A DNA stretch of 37,640 nt from Butyrivibrio sp. MB2005 (GCF_000424285.1 NZ_KE384160.1:16258-53897), one strand, 5' to 3'; counted from the first letter of the stretch, positions 1 to 8,290 are shown. The notes: generated by a model not told the origin, from the letters alone. Translations and numbers: made by a program.

Positions 1-11
1 AAGTCATGCAA

Positions 12-1025
12 TCATAACTTGATACCATTTTCTTCAAGAAGCTTTTTTAGGCGTTCATTTTCCTTAACGGCAATATCTTTCTCTTTAGTCAGAGAGACAT
101 TCTCTTCATTCAGAGAGACATTCTCTTCATTCAGAGAGACATTCTCTTCATTCAGAGAGATATTCTTTTTTGCCAGAGAGACATTCTCTTCAGTCAGGGA
201 GTCAATCTGTGGCCTAAGTTCGTTTTCCTTGTCCCTACAGCCCAAGGCATAGCCCTCGTCCTTAATGACCTGTAGATGACGTTCAGCGCTATATTCAAGT
301 ACGCCCACTTTGATTACCTCCTTCCTGTATTTGACAAAGAAATCCTTAAGAATGTCTTCTTTTATGCATTCATCGATGGCTCTTTTTACTGCCTTGCGAA
401 TGACTTCCTTTTTGAACAAAGCTTCATCAAAATCGGAATCATTCTGCAGCCTGTCATCGATGGAACTCATGTATTCCTCTCTATATTTTCGCACTTTTTG
501 AACAAAAAGGGAATATTGATTTAATGTGCTGCAGGCCTGCATCAGCTCAGGGTTATGGCCGGCATTTACGTTGTACTGGTGCACAATGAGCTCTAGCTGT
601 GGTTCTGCACCCTTTGTTTCAAACATATCAGAAAGCTTGTAGGTAACCTCATCCGGCATAGAAACAGTTCCATTGTAGAACACAATAAATTTTGGCTCAG
701 GGATCATTATCCTTTCAGCTTTAAATGTTTTTTCTGAAGGGATGATTGATCTGTAGATGCTTGCGACATACTGAAGATCTCTAAGAGGAATATTTGGACA
801 GGGACTTGATTGGTGTTCATACAAGTTTAATTCGAAATCCAGAAGGAAAGAGATGTCATTTTTCATGTGGAGGAAAGTCTCACCTTCAAGGGTAGTTATC
901 GTTAGTTCATTAGGATCGTCGTAATTACTGTGGTTTATTGCATTATAAAGTTCAAGCAGATTGCGCTTGTCTTTATACAGCATTCTAAAGACTGTGTCTT
1001 TATGCTTATTATTTTCGATTGTCAT
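12..1025 (-). CDS. Rpn/PD-(D/E)XK nuclease-like protein with C-terminal heptad-repeat coiled coil
   Basis: A 337-residue protein. The N-terminal part (about residues 5-115) resembles the Rpn / PD-(D/E)XK transposase-like families common in Clostridia: an LLDFELNLYEHQ stretch holds the acidic-x-E and the E-x-Q type motif, followed by a conserved PLRDLQY segment. The C-terminal ~70 residues form a coiled coil of near-perfect heptads (SLNEENV repeated), encoded by 21-bp tandem repeats. I start it at the ATG at 1025 because AAAGGAG lies 11 bases upstream; a longer in-frame start at 1079 lacks such a site. In characterised Rpn proteins this fold nicks DNA and promotes recombination. Here activity is inferred from family only, and domestication or decay is possible. 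No mobile-element ends were seen nearby. Confidence 0.75.
   Translation of the reverse strand: MTIENNKHKDTVFRMLYKDKRNLLELYNAINHSNYDDPNELTITTLEGETFLHMKNDISFLLDFELNLYEHQSSPCPNIPLRDLQYVASIYRSIIPSEKTFKAERIMIPEPKFIVFYNGTVSMPDEVTYKLSDMFETKGAEPQLELIVHQYNVNAGHNPELMQACSTLNQYSLFVQKVRKYREEYMSSIDDRLQNDSDFDEALFKKEVIRKAVKRAIDECIKEDILKDFFVKYRKEVIKVGVLEYSAERHLQVIKDEGYALGCRDKENELRPQIDSLTEENVSLAKKNISLNEENVSLNEENVSLNEENVSLTKEKDIAVKENERLKKLLEENGIKL
90..194 (-). repeat. 21-bp tandem repeats, five units, coding for heptads
   Basis: Units begin at 90, 111, 132, 153 and 174 with an exact 21-bp period. The first three are nearly identical and the last two diverge. Each unit encodes one seven-residue coiled-coil heptad of the Rpn-like protein, so gain or loss of a unit keeps the frame and changes only coiled-coil length. 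Confidence 0.9.
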
Positions 1026-1377
1026 TAAAATAAAAATCTCCTTTGTGTTAATAACTAAATCCATCTTTGCGCGCATCAATAATAAATGGAATATTCCGAA
1101 AGCATGAATGCTTTACGGCGCGTCGGGAATGACGCAGAAATCATAATAGCACAGCCAAACCACAAACGCAAGGGTAAATATGAGAGTGCTTCTGCCGTGC
1201 CTTAGCCATCTGACGTTCAAAACAACTTTCTAAAAAATGCGTGCCGATTGAACGATAAGACAGTAGGCTTTGAAGATAAAATCAATTTTGTGATAGATTT
1301 GTGATAATTCTTGAAGTATTATTACATTCGTAACAAGGACAGAGAAAAAAATAAAGTTTTAAAATGAGGGGAAAATA
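1026..1377. other. Intergenic region between divergent genes
   Basis: No gene is visible. It holds a 10-bp palindrome GGAATATTCC (1088-1097), a small hairpin AAAGCAT-GA-ATGCTTT (1099-1114), and two TTGTGATA copies 11 bp apart (from 1288 and 1299) upstream of the lipoprotein gene. The last may be a regulatory site, but I could not place a convincing -35/-10 pair. Confidence 0.4.
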
Positions 1378-2634
1378 ATGAGAAAGAACAATGTAAAAAA
1401 CGGTGTTGCATTAACAATTGCTGCAGTAATGGGCCTTTCAATCTGTGCAGGTTGCGGAAGTACTGCAGGATCTGAGGAGCCCGCAGCAGAGACAGAGGTA
1501 TCAGTTGAGCAGACAGAGGAGGCTACAGAGGAAGAGAGCGCTGAGGATCAGACAGAAGATGCAGCTACAGAGAGCTCTAAGGCTACAGAAGAAGGAAGTA
1601 CAGAGGAGCAGGAAGCTACAGAAGATGAGATGGCTTTTCCTACACCTGAATATATTGAGGATAAGGTAATCTCTACAAGCCTTATGACAGTGACAGTACC
1701 TGATGAGTTTGAAGGTACTTTTTATGCGGCAGTTGATGGCGAAATGGTGAGCATCTATGACAAGAGCTGCGTTGATGATGGATTCGGCGGATTTGTTTTT
1801 TCTGTAGCAGCAGATAAAGACCAAAATCTTATTCCCGGCGGAATGTATACAAAGGTTGGAGAAATTACCGATACAGAAGGTGCTGTTTGCGATGTATGCG
1901 TAGGCTATCCTTCAGAAATCCAGTGGGATTGGAACAATCCGGACGATGAGCCTGAGACCTACAAAAAGCTCGAGGATGCCAGGGACGCAATCATCGAGAA
2001 TATTAAGGGCACTGAGGGCTGCGTATTTGCTTATCAGGCAGGCACAAGAGGCGAAGATCTCTACGGCGATGTTCTTGCTAAGTATCAGCAGGCTATTAAA
2101 GAAGGCTGGGATGCAAACAAAATGGAGCAGGAGGGTATCAGCCCTGAGTTCTATGCACTTACTCAGACAGAAGGCGATAAAGCTGCAGATAAGATCGGTT
2201 TTGTATACAGGGATGTTACAAACGATGGTATAGATGAGCTTCTTATCGGCGATATTGTAGATACAGATGAGCCCACAGTTATTTATGATATTTACACTGT
2301 TGTAGACAAGGTTCCCGCACTTGTAGTAAGCGGAACAGCAAGAAATGGCTACTATGCTGAAGAGTACGGCGGAATTGCTAACTTCTTCTTTAATGGCGCA
2401 GCAGAAAACGGTGTTTACTCATATATCATCTATCCCAACAGCACAGAGCTTGGTTTCCAGTACGGAATTAAGTACGATGAGTATACAGATGAAGCTAATC
2501 CCTGGTTTGTTGCATATGAAAACGAAGATAACTGGGAGCCCATGACTGAGGCAGACTACAACGACAGACTGGAAATGCTTGAGAGCTATTACCAGAAGCT
2601 TGGCCTCACACCCCTTTCAAACGTAACAGAATAA
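1378..2634 (+). CDS. Secreted lipoprotein with acidic Thr/Glu/Ala-rich linker
   Basis: A 418-residue protein with a lipoprotein signal peptide. A basic start and hydrophobic stretch end at Cys26 within ICAGC; the -3 residue is Cys rather than Leu, so the lipobox is non-canonical but acceptable. Residues ~30-82 are a low-complexity Glu/Thr/Ala linker that would extend the folded part away from the membrane. The C-terminal half contains a DVTNDGIDELLIGD segment, like the calcium-loop-like 'D-x-D-G-x-D-E-L' motif frequent in Lachnospiraceae surface lipoproteins of unknown function. GAGGGG sits six bases before the ATG. A strong terminator follows, so it is probably transcribed alone. Ligand and role cannot be read from the sequence. 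Confidence 0.85.
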   Translation: MRKNNVKNGVALTIAAVMGLSICAGCGSTAGSEEPAAETEVSVEQTEEATEEESAEDQTEDAATESSKATEEGSTEEQEATEDEMAFPTPEYIEDKVISTSLMTVTVPDEFEGTFYAAVDGEMVSIYDKSCVDDGFGGFVFSVAADKDQNLIPGGMYTKVGEITDTEGAVCDVCVGYPSEIQWDWNNPDDEPETYKKLEDARDAIIENIKGTEGCVFAYQAGTRGEDLYGDVLAKYQQAIKEGWDANKMEQEGISPEFYALTQTEGDKAADKIGFVYRDVTNDGIDELLIGDIVDTDEPTVIYDIYTVVDKVPALVVSGTARNGYYAEEYGGIANFFFNGAAENGVYSYIIYPNSTELGFQYGIKYDEYTDEANPWFVAYENEDNWEPMTEADYNDRLEMLESYYQKLGLTPLSNVTE

Positions 2635-2650
2635 GCTAGTGAAGTAGGTA

Positions 2651-2686
2651 AATCGGATGCGCGAAAGCGCATCCGATTTTTGCGTT
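2651..2686 (+). terminator. Rho-independent terminator after the lipoprotein gene
   Basis: A perfect 12-bp stem (AATCGGATGCGC / GCGCATCCGATT) closes a GAAA loop and is followed by TTTGCGTT. It separates the lipoprotein gene from pcrA. Confidence 0.9.
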
Positions 2687-2777
2687 AATAGCTACCCGAG
2701 ATAGCAAATAAATCATTGAAAACAGAACGCCTGTTTGGTAGAATATTGGAAACAAATGACTATCAGAGGTGAAATTA

Positions 2778-4961
2778 ATGCAGGAGATTCTGGACAGATT
2801 AAATGATGCGCAAAGGCAGGCAGTCACTACCACAGAAGGATATGTGCGCGTGATAGCAGGGGCAGGAAGCGGCAAGACGAGAGCGCTGTCCCATAGATTT
2901 GCATACCTTGTGAACGGTCTTGGAATCATGCCCGGGCACATCCTTTGCGTTACCTTTACCAATAAATCTGCCAATGAGATGAGACAGAGAATTCACAGAC
3001 TGACAGGGGATAATGACACAGGATACATCAATACTTTCCATGGTTTTTGCGTATCCGTGCTTCAGGAGGACTCCCATGCTGTCTCATATCCCAAGAATTT
3101 TCTTGTGCTTGATAACTCAGACATAGATGACATGCTGAAGATCATATACGAGGAAAGGGGGCTTTCTCTTAGAGATATGACTTTTAGCGCTGCAAGGGAT
3201 ATGTTCGAGATACGCAAGATCTTTAATGAACCCGAGTATTACCTTGATATGATCACCATGTCACTTGATACTCTTAAGGAAAAATATGACAGTGCCACAG
3301 AGGTCAAGGACATTCTTTTTTACGGATATCTCTATCAGGAGAAAAAGTGCTTTGGTCTTGATTACAACGATCTCATCAAGTTTTCACTCTATATTTTCAG
3401 CCAAAATGAGGATATAAAGCTTAAGTGGCAAAAGAGGCTTGAGTACATAATGATCGATGAGTTTCAGGATATAGACAGCCTTCAGTATGAGCTGATGGAG
3501 GTTCTTTCAGGTTATCACAAGAATCTTTTCATAGTGGGGGATCCCGATCAGACCATATACACCTGGCGAGGGGCTAATGTTAAATACCTGCTGGATTTTG
3601 ATAAGAATTTTCCTGATGTGAAGACCATTATGATGAATGACAATTACCGCTCCACGCCTCAGATTCTCGCAGCGGTGAATTCTCTTATAGATACTAATAA
3701 GCAGAGGATAAAAAAGGACCTTTTACCAACTTTGCCTGATGGAGAGAGTGTTCTTTGCCATTTTGCGCCTAATACTGCCGATGAAGCAGATTGGATAACA
3801 GGTGAAATTCTTGCGCTTAAGGGTCAGGGTGTCCCTTACAGAAACATGACGATTCTCTACAGAGCCCACTATGTGACGAGGACTATAGAAGAGGGACTTT
3901 TGAAGGAGAAAATACCCTACACCATCTATTCCGGCGTGCAGTTCTTTGGACGAATGGAGATAAAGGATGCGCTTTGTTATCTCAGAATGATCGTATACAG
4001 GGATGATATTTCCTTTAGAAGAGTTGCCAACGTACCCAAGAGGAATCTTGGAAAAAGGCGCATGAGCTTTCTTGAGCAGTATGCTGCTGAGAATAACTGT
4101 TCATTATATAAGGCCCTTAGTGAGAACCTTGAGCACGAGATAATGCGCGGAACAAAGGCTGCTAAATTCATAGATCTCATAGAACGTTTTTCTGACAGCT
4201 ACGAAGGCTTGCCGGTTTCGGAGGTTCTTTCGAAGATCCTCAATGAGAGCGGCTATGAGGAGATGCTGAGAACAGAAGGAGCTCAGGACAGGCTTGATAA
4301 CCTGGCTGAGCTTAAGCAGTCTGTTTTTGAGTATGAGACCACCTGCGGTGAAGAGGTGGGGCTTGAGGATTATCTTAAGCATGTGGCGCTTTTTACCAAT
4401 GCGGATTCGGACGCAGGGCAGGAGGACAAGGTCCGTCTTATGACTGTTCATGCAGCCAAGGGACTGGAATTCCCCTATGTTTTCCTTTGCGGGATGAATG
4501 AAGGAATCTTTCCATCGAGAAAAATACGTACCCTGGAGGGAATGGAGGAAGAGAGGCGTCTTGCCTTTGTTGCCATGACCAGAGCCCAGAAAAGGCTCTT
4601 TATCTCAGAAGCGGGAGGCATGAATTTTGAAGGAATGCCCAGGTATCCTTCCAGATTTATACTTGATATAGACAGGAATCTTCTTGAATTCACGGAGAAA
4701 CCGGATGAAAACATGATGACCTTTGTTCAGAAATATATAGATAATGAATCAAGGTTTCTTAAAGGCGCAGAAAAAATGAATCTGCTGGAGCCCGGACAAA
4801 GAGTAAGACATGCGATTCTTGGTATGGGTACTATTCTGGAGTTAAATACCGAGGATCAGTCTTACCTTGTCCAGTTTGATGAGATGGAGACTCCAAGGCA
4901 GATTTCATTTAAGGTTAAGCTTACATGTGAAGATGATCACTCTTCGTCAAAAGCAGAGTAG
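2778..4961 (+). CDS. pcrA: ATP-dependent DNA helicase PcrA/UvrD (superfamily 1A)
   Basis: A 3'-5' DNA helicase acting in nucleotide excision repair, replication-fork rescue and removal of recombinase filaments. All SF1A motifs are present in order: Q motif LNDAQRQAV, Walker A AGAGSGKT (residues 27-34), Ia TFTNKSANEM, Walker B DEFQD (Asp227-Glu228), III GDPDQTIYTWRGA, IV NYRS, V TVHAAKGLEF and VI EERRLAFVAMTRA. The C-terminal ~45 residues (GQRVRHAILGMGTI onward) match the Tudor-like domain by which PcrA binds RNA polymerase. At 727 residues it is normal length for Firmicute PcrA. I chose the ATG at 2778, placed six bases after GAGGTG; an in-frame GTG at 2769 overlaps that site. Its 3' end overlaps the convergent lipoprotein gene by 25 bp. 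Some genomes carry more than one UvrD-like paralogue, so this could be a second copy. Confidence 0.95.
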   Translation: MQEILDRLNDAQRQAVTTTEGYVRVIAGAGSGKTRALSHRFAYLVNGLGIMPGHILCVTFTNKSANEMRQRIHRLTGDNDTGYINTFHGFCVSVLQEDSHAVSYPKNFLVLDNSDIDDMLKIIYEERGLSLRDMTFSAARDMFEIRKIFNEPEYYLDMITMSLDTLKEKYDSATEVKDILFYGYLYQEKKCFGLDYNDLIKFSLYIFSQNEDIKLKWQKRLEYIMIDEFQDIDSLQYELMEVLSGYHKNLFIVGDPDQTIYTWRGANVKYLLDFDKNFPDVKTIMMNDNYRSTPQILAAVNSLIDTNKQRIKKDLLPTLPDGESVLCHFAPNTADEADWITGEILALKGQGVPYRNMTILYRAHYVTRTIEEGLLKEKIPYTIYSGVQFFGRMEIKDALCYLRMIVYRDDISFRRVANVPKRNLGKRRMSFLEQYAAENNCSLYKALSENLEHEIMRGTKAAKFIDLIERFSDSYEGLPVSEVLSKILNESGYEEMLRTEGAQDRLDNLAELKQSVFEYETTCGEEVGLEDYLKHVALFTNADSDAGQEDKVRLMTVHAAKGLEFPYVFLCGMNEGIFPSRKIRTLEGMEEERRLAFVAMTRAQKRLFISEAGGMNFEGMPRYPSRFILDIDRNLLEFTEKPDENMMTFVQKYIDNESRFLKGAEKMNLLEPGQRVRHAILGMGTILELNTEDQSYLVQFDEMETPRQISFKVKLTCEDDHSSSKAE

Positions 4962-5533
4962 GTAATTTGGCCCTCCTCGATGGTGAAGAGAGCAGTAGTC
5001 ATGTCGTCATTTGTGTACTGAAGACATACAGGGATAGGGGCTGAATCGTCTTCTGCCCAATCTTCTTCCCAGCTGTTTACTGCATCTAACCAGCTCGGGA
5101 TTACTTCCTGTGTGAATGATTCTGCATCTGCGTCTTCAGCGCTTTCAATACCGGTTCCGGCTATCTGTACGTAGATCCAGCTTTCATCATAGGTTGTATT
5201 GTGCGATGTAGTATCGCTGTCCCACTGCTCTGACAGAAGCTGATCAATCCACTCAGCCTTCTGGACAACAGCATCAGGAATATCGTATTCTTCACCGGCA
5301 TCGGTTTCGGCTGCTTCTTCAGTCACGTCTTCTGCTTCTGCAGGAGTACTGGTTTCTGTGCTTTCAGTTGTTATTTCGCCGTTATTGTTTTCAACCTTAT
5401 ATTCAGCAGAAGTGGTGCCTTCATCTGTCTCTACTGAATAATTCATGGTGGTTGTTGATGTGTGCTCCGTTTTGCAGCCTGCAAGAGACGCAGCGCAGAA
5501 AAGAGCGCAAATAAATGCAATTTTAGCTTTCAT
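4937..5533 (-). CDS. Small lipoprotein of unknown function
   Basis: A 198-residue lipoprotein precursor with a canonical lipobox SLAGC (Cys20) after a short hydrophobic signal. Residues ~25-80 are a Thr/Glu/Ala-rich linker like that of the lipoprotein at 1378. The remaining ~115 residues have no motif I recognise; a single WxxxLLSEQWDSD segment and several acidic stretches are visible. AGGAGG lies ten bases before the ATG. It converges on pcrA, the two reading frames overlapping at their 3' ends with no terminator visible between them. Confidence 0.8.
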   Translation of the reverse strand: MKAKIAFICALFCAASLAGCKTEHTSTTTMNYSVETDEGTTSAEYKVENNNGEITTESTETSTPAEAEDVTEEAAETDAGEEYDIPDAVVQKAEWIDQLLSEQWDSDTTSHNTTYDESWIYVQIAGTGIESAEDADAESFTQEVIPSWLDAVNSWEEDWAEDDSAPIPVCLQYTNDDMTTALFTIEEGQITYSAFDEE

Positions 5534-5730
5534 AAATTGTTTTCCTCCTCATAAGAAAAAATTATTCTATAGTTAGGATTATACATCCCTAAATTGCTCG
5601 AAACCGTGACATTTGTATTGTTTAGAGAAATTTTAAGTTTTGATAATAAATAATTGTTATATCATAATAATTGTAAACGAATAAGAATTCCCAATCAGTA
5701 TATTTTCGGGTTTAAGGAATAGAGATCGAA

Positions 5731-6636
5731 ATGAAAATTGTAAAAAAGGCATATTATCATCTACCGGGACTGTTCGAGTTCTACGAACTGTACAGAAGAT
5801 TCCTGCCGCTTTTCCGGGAGCATAGAGAGTATTTCTACGACTGGTGTGAGATAGGCTCCATATATGGTGCTCCGGCAGATTGTATCTGGGGCGGAGGCCG
5901 CGTGGGCTTTGGAGATGAGAGCCCCTTGGACGTTGCAGCTTTGATTAAAGAATATGGCATTTCTGCAAGACTCACCTTCAGCAATTCTCTTATAAGGGAA
6001 AGTCATTTAGGGGACAGAAAATGCAACGCTCTCTGCGAATTATTAGAGAATAACGGTCCGGTTCAAAGCGGTGTGATAATCCATTCAGACCTGCTAATGG
6101 ACTATATTAGTGAGAAATATCCGGGATTTTACTTTGTATCATCAACCACCAAGGTTCTGACGGAATTTGATGAGTTCGAAGCAGAGCTAAACCGCAGCGA
6201 ATTTAAATATGTGGTGCCGGATTTCAGGCTAAATAAAGAACATGACAGGTTAAGAGCGCTTACAAAAGAGCAGAAGGATAAGGTTGAGTTTTTATGCAAT
6301 GAATGTTGTTGGTACGACTGCTACGACAGGAAAAACTGTTACGAAAATGTCAGCAGAAAGAGCCTTGGGGAAAATGTAGAAGACCATATCTGCGTATCAC
6401 CGGATGCGGATAAGGGTTATACATTTTCAGAAGCCATGAAAAATCCCGGATTTATCGGAATTTCTTCTATACAAGATGAATATATGAAAGATGGCTTTTC
6501 CAACTTTAAGATTGAGGGGCGAAGTCTTGGAAGCGCCATAATCCTGGAGTTTTTGCTGTACTATATGACAAAGCCTGATTATCAGCTAAAAGTCAGGGAA
6601 GAGATTTACCTGGACAGCATGCTGGATTTGTTTTGA
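5731..6636 (+). CDS. Peptidase U32-like (UbiU/UbiV-type fold) protein
   Basis: A 301-residue protein. The C-terminal part reads ISSIQDEYMKDGFSNFKIEG followed by RSLGS, which matches the 'iPeLieaGi.sfKIEGR' signature of the peptidase U32 / UbiU-UbiV family. A Cys cluster (CNECCWYDCYDRKNC, then HICVSP) occupies the place where that family carries four conserved cysteines, which hold an iron-sulfur cluster in UbiU/UbiV. The N-terminal half (FGDESPLDVAALIKEYGISA; FSNSLI) would form the rest of the barrel. It is shorter than classical U32 proteases and lacks the usual N-terminal 'EI.AP.G' motif, so proteolysis is doubtful. The ribosome binding site is weak (AAGGA about 12 bases upstream). It stands alone, with repeat-rich DNA downstream. 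Family assignment is by motif recall only. Confidence 0.55.
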   Translation: MKIVKKAYYHLPGLFEFYELYRRFLPLFREHREYFYDWCEIGSIYGAPADCIWGGGRVGFGDESPLDVAALIKEYGISARLTFSNSLIRESHLGDRKCNALCELLENNGPVQSGVIIHSDLLMDYISEKYPGFYFVSSTTKVLTEFDEFEAELNRSEFKYVVPDFRLNKEHDRLRALTKEQKDKVEFLCNECCWYDCYDRKNCYENVSRKSLGENVEDHICVSPDADKGYTFSEAMKNPGFIGISSIQDEYMKDGFSNFKIEGRSLGSAIILEFLLYYMTKPDYQLKVREEIYLDSMLDLF

Positions 6637-6707
6637 ATTAAAGTAAGCGTCAAACCTAGACAGGTCAGATGCGGAATAAGGTTTAATATTTTTTGGTAGT
6701 GTCAAAT

Positions 6708-6753
6708 GATTTATGGAAGGTCGGTCAATCGATTTATGGAAGGTCGGTCAATC
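6708..6753 (+). repeat. Perfect 23-bp tandem duplication
   Basis: Two head-to-tail, identical 23-bp copies (6708-6730 and 6731-6753) beginning GATTTATGGAAGG and ending GGTCAATC. It is not coding, and its function is unknown. Confidence 0.95.
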
Positions 6754-6792
6754 ATTAGCTGCTTTTTAGTTTTTTACAGTTGCTGTTTTGAA

Positions 6793-7086
6793 TTACGTGG
6801 GTATCGTGAAAAACAATATTTATCCACGTAAGAAAATCAGGAAATGGTGAAGTGGATTACGGGGATGAATGGGAAAATGTGATTTATCCACGTAAGATTG
6901 GCGGAAAAAAGGCTCAGGATTACGGGGATGAATGGGAAAAATGTGATTTATCCACGTAAGATTGGCGGAAAAAAGGCTCAGGATTACGGGGGTGCTTAGA
7001 GAAATGAGATTCATCCACGTAAGAATGGCGATAAAATGGCTAAAAATTACGGGGATGAAAAAAGAAAAACAATATTTTCCACGTAA
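6793..7086 (+). repeat. Five-unit array of TTACG(T/G)GG ... CCACGTAA elements, period 63-64 bp
   Basis: Elements of 39-40 bp lie at 6793-6831, 6857-6895, 6920-6959, 6984-7022 and 7047-7086. Each starts with TTACGTGG or TTACGGGG and ends with CCACGTAA. Starts are 64, 63, 64 and 63 bp apart, i.e. six helical turns. The first element pairs perfectly; the other four left arms carry one G/T change. Units 2 and 3, with their ~24-bp spacers, are almost identical, while units 1 and 5 share an AAAAACAATATTT core. The last element ends 22 bp before the nucleotidyltransferase ATG. Confidence 0.9.
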
Positions 7087-7108
7087 TAAAACAGTGGGGG
7101 AGTCGGGT

Positions 7109-8152
7109 ATGAGAGAAGTACATAAAAAGATAATTGATGCAGTAATCGAGAAGGCTAAAAAAGTATGCCCTGACAGCCTTGCGCTGGTGGGGATATATGG
7201 CTCTGTATGCACGAAGGAGGAGCATTCAAGGTCTGATTTGGATCTTCTTATAGTTGTTGATGACGACAATGCCAGCCGGTTTAGTAAGACTTTTATTCTG
7301 GAGGATGAGGGCATTGGCTATGATGTTTATTGCACATCCTGGGAGATGCTTGAAGGGGATGCGGAATGTGGTCACGGTCATATCAGTAAGCTGATGGATT
7401 CAGAGATCGTCTACTCCAGGGATGAAGCTGCTGCAAAGCGCCTTGAGGATCTAAGGCAGAAGGCCGCAGAAGTACTGACTTCTGATGCTGTAATAGGAAA
7501 AGTATTTGAAATCCGCGATCAGATTAGCCGCGAATATGGATATGTGGCTGCTGCTGATTCTATCGGAATGCAGAGAGCACACGCAGCCTTTATGATATCC
7601 CTTTGTTTTGATGCGGTAATCCTATGGAATCACAAATATTTTAAGCGAAGCGGCAAGTATGTCTTTGAGGAACTTAAAGGTCTGAAGGTGCCTGAGAATT
7701 TCTCTGAAAATATCGATGGAATCGTTCGGGCTGATAGTTCAGAAAAATTGATTACTTCCGCAACTAAGCTCCTTAAGTCAATGGTCGCTTTTACAACCAT
7801 CACTTCAGAGAAGCCAGCACCAACGCCGGAAACCATTGCCGGTGCATACGAGGAGTCCTTCTCTAACTGGAGAAACAAGATGTATGACGCCATGGAAAGA
7901 GGCGATATATTCAGCTCTTTTATGAATCTTGCATGTCTTCAGTCAATGATGGACGATATCGGCAGCGAGCTGGACATTCCGCAGTTCAATGTGATGGAGG
8001 ACTACAGAGCTGATGACCTTAAGCATAACGCTGAGCTGTTTGATTCAGAGCTGGAGCGCTTTGGGCAGGAGTATAAGAAGATTGGCTTAGATGTGCTGCG
8101 TTATAAAGACGCAGATGATTTTATAGCAGATTATCTAAAATTTTCATGTTGA
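7109..8152 (+). CDS. Nucleotidyltransferase-domain protein (Pol beta superfamily)
   Basis: A 347-residue protein whose N-terminus carries the minimal nucleotidyltransferase signature: GIYGS (Gly31-Ser32) followed by RSDLDLLIV (Asp43, Asp45), the metal-binding pair that transfers an NMP to a substrate. The rest (residues ~100-345) is helical and resembles the C-terminal regions of antibiotic nucleotidyltransferase-like proteins; the acceptor cannot be inferred. I start it at the ATG at 7109, preceded by GGGGGAG. In-frame codons further upstream run back into the repeat array and would give nonsense sequence. Its TGA stop lies inside the -35 box of the next gene's promoter, and no terminator separates the two. 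Confidence 0.85.
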   Translation: MREVHKKIIDAVIEKAKKVCPDSLALVGIYGSVCTKEEHSRSDLDLLIVVDDDNASRFSKTFILEDEGIGYDVYCTSWEMLEGDAECGHGHISKLMDSEIVYSRDEAAAKRLEDLRQKAAEVLTSDAVIGKVFEIRDQISREYGYVAAADSIGMQRAHAAFMISLCFDAVILWNHKYFKRSGKYVFEELKGLKVPENFSENIDGIVRADSSEKLITSATKLLKSMVAFTTITSEKPAPTPETIAGAYEESFSNWRNKMYDAMERGDIFSSFMNLACLQSMMDDIGSELDIPQFNVMEDYRADDLKHNAELFDSELERFGQEYKKIGLDVLRYKDADDFIADYLKFSC

Positions 8153-8178
8153 CATTCATAACCCGATTAGGGTATAGT
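8149..8178 (+). promoter_or_regulatory. Sigma-A type promoter of the GH13 gene
   Basis: TTGACA (8149-8154), an 18-bp spacer and TATAGT (8173-8178). The -35 box includes the stop codon of the upstream gene. The start point would fall near 8185-8190, inside the palindromic operator. Confidence 0.85.
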
Positions 8179-8187
8179 TTGATTGCA

Positions 8188-8205
8188 ACGGAAAACGTTT
8201 TCCGT
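8188..8205 (+). promoter_or_regulatory. LacI/MalR-type operator
   Basis: A perfect 18-bp palindrome, ACGGAAAACGTTTTCCGT, centred on CG at 8196/8197. The central CG flanked by A/T arms is the hallmark of LacI-family (MalR, CcpA-like) sites. It overlaps the expected start point of the GH13 promoter, so a bound regulator should repress. The regulator gene is not in the window. Confidence 0.85.
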
Positions 8206-8290
8206 AAAATTAAAAGCAACATTACACAGCATATAATTCGATTCGAAAGTCTTAGTCAGACACGAACTGGCGCTTATTTTAGGAGGTTTT

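Larger units (their letters stand above)
6637..7108. other. Non-coding, repeat-rich intergenic region (472 bp)
   Basis: No gene is supported. The region consists mainly of a 23-bp direct repeat pair and a five-unit array of hairpin-like elements, both listed separately. Open frames crossing the array on either strand translate the repeat itself and have no ribosome binding sites. Confidence 0.75.

Noticed and set aside
12..1080. Insertion sequence around the Rpn/transposase-like gene
   Set aside because: No terminal inverted repeats or target duplications were visible, and the left flank is cut by the window edge.
6820..7314. 164-residue minus-strand open frame with repeated IHPRNP-like sequence
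   Set aside because: It translates the 63-64 bp repeat array and then runs antisense into the nucleotidyltransferase gene; it has no ribosome binding site.
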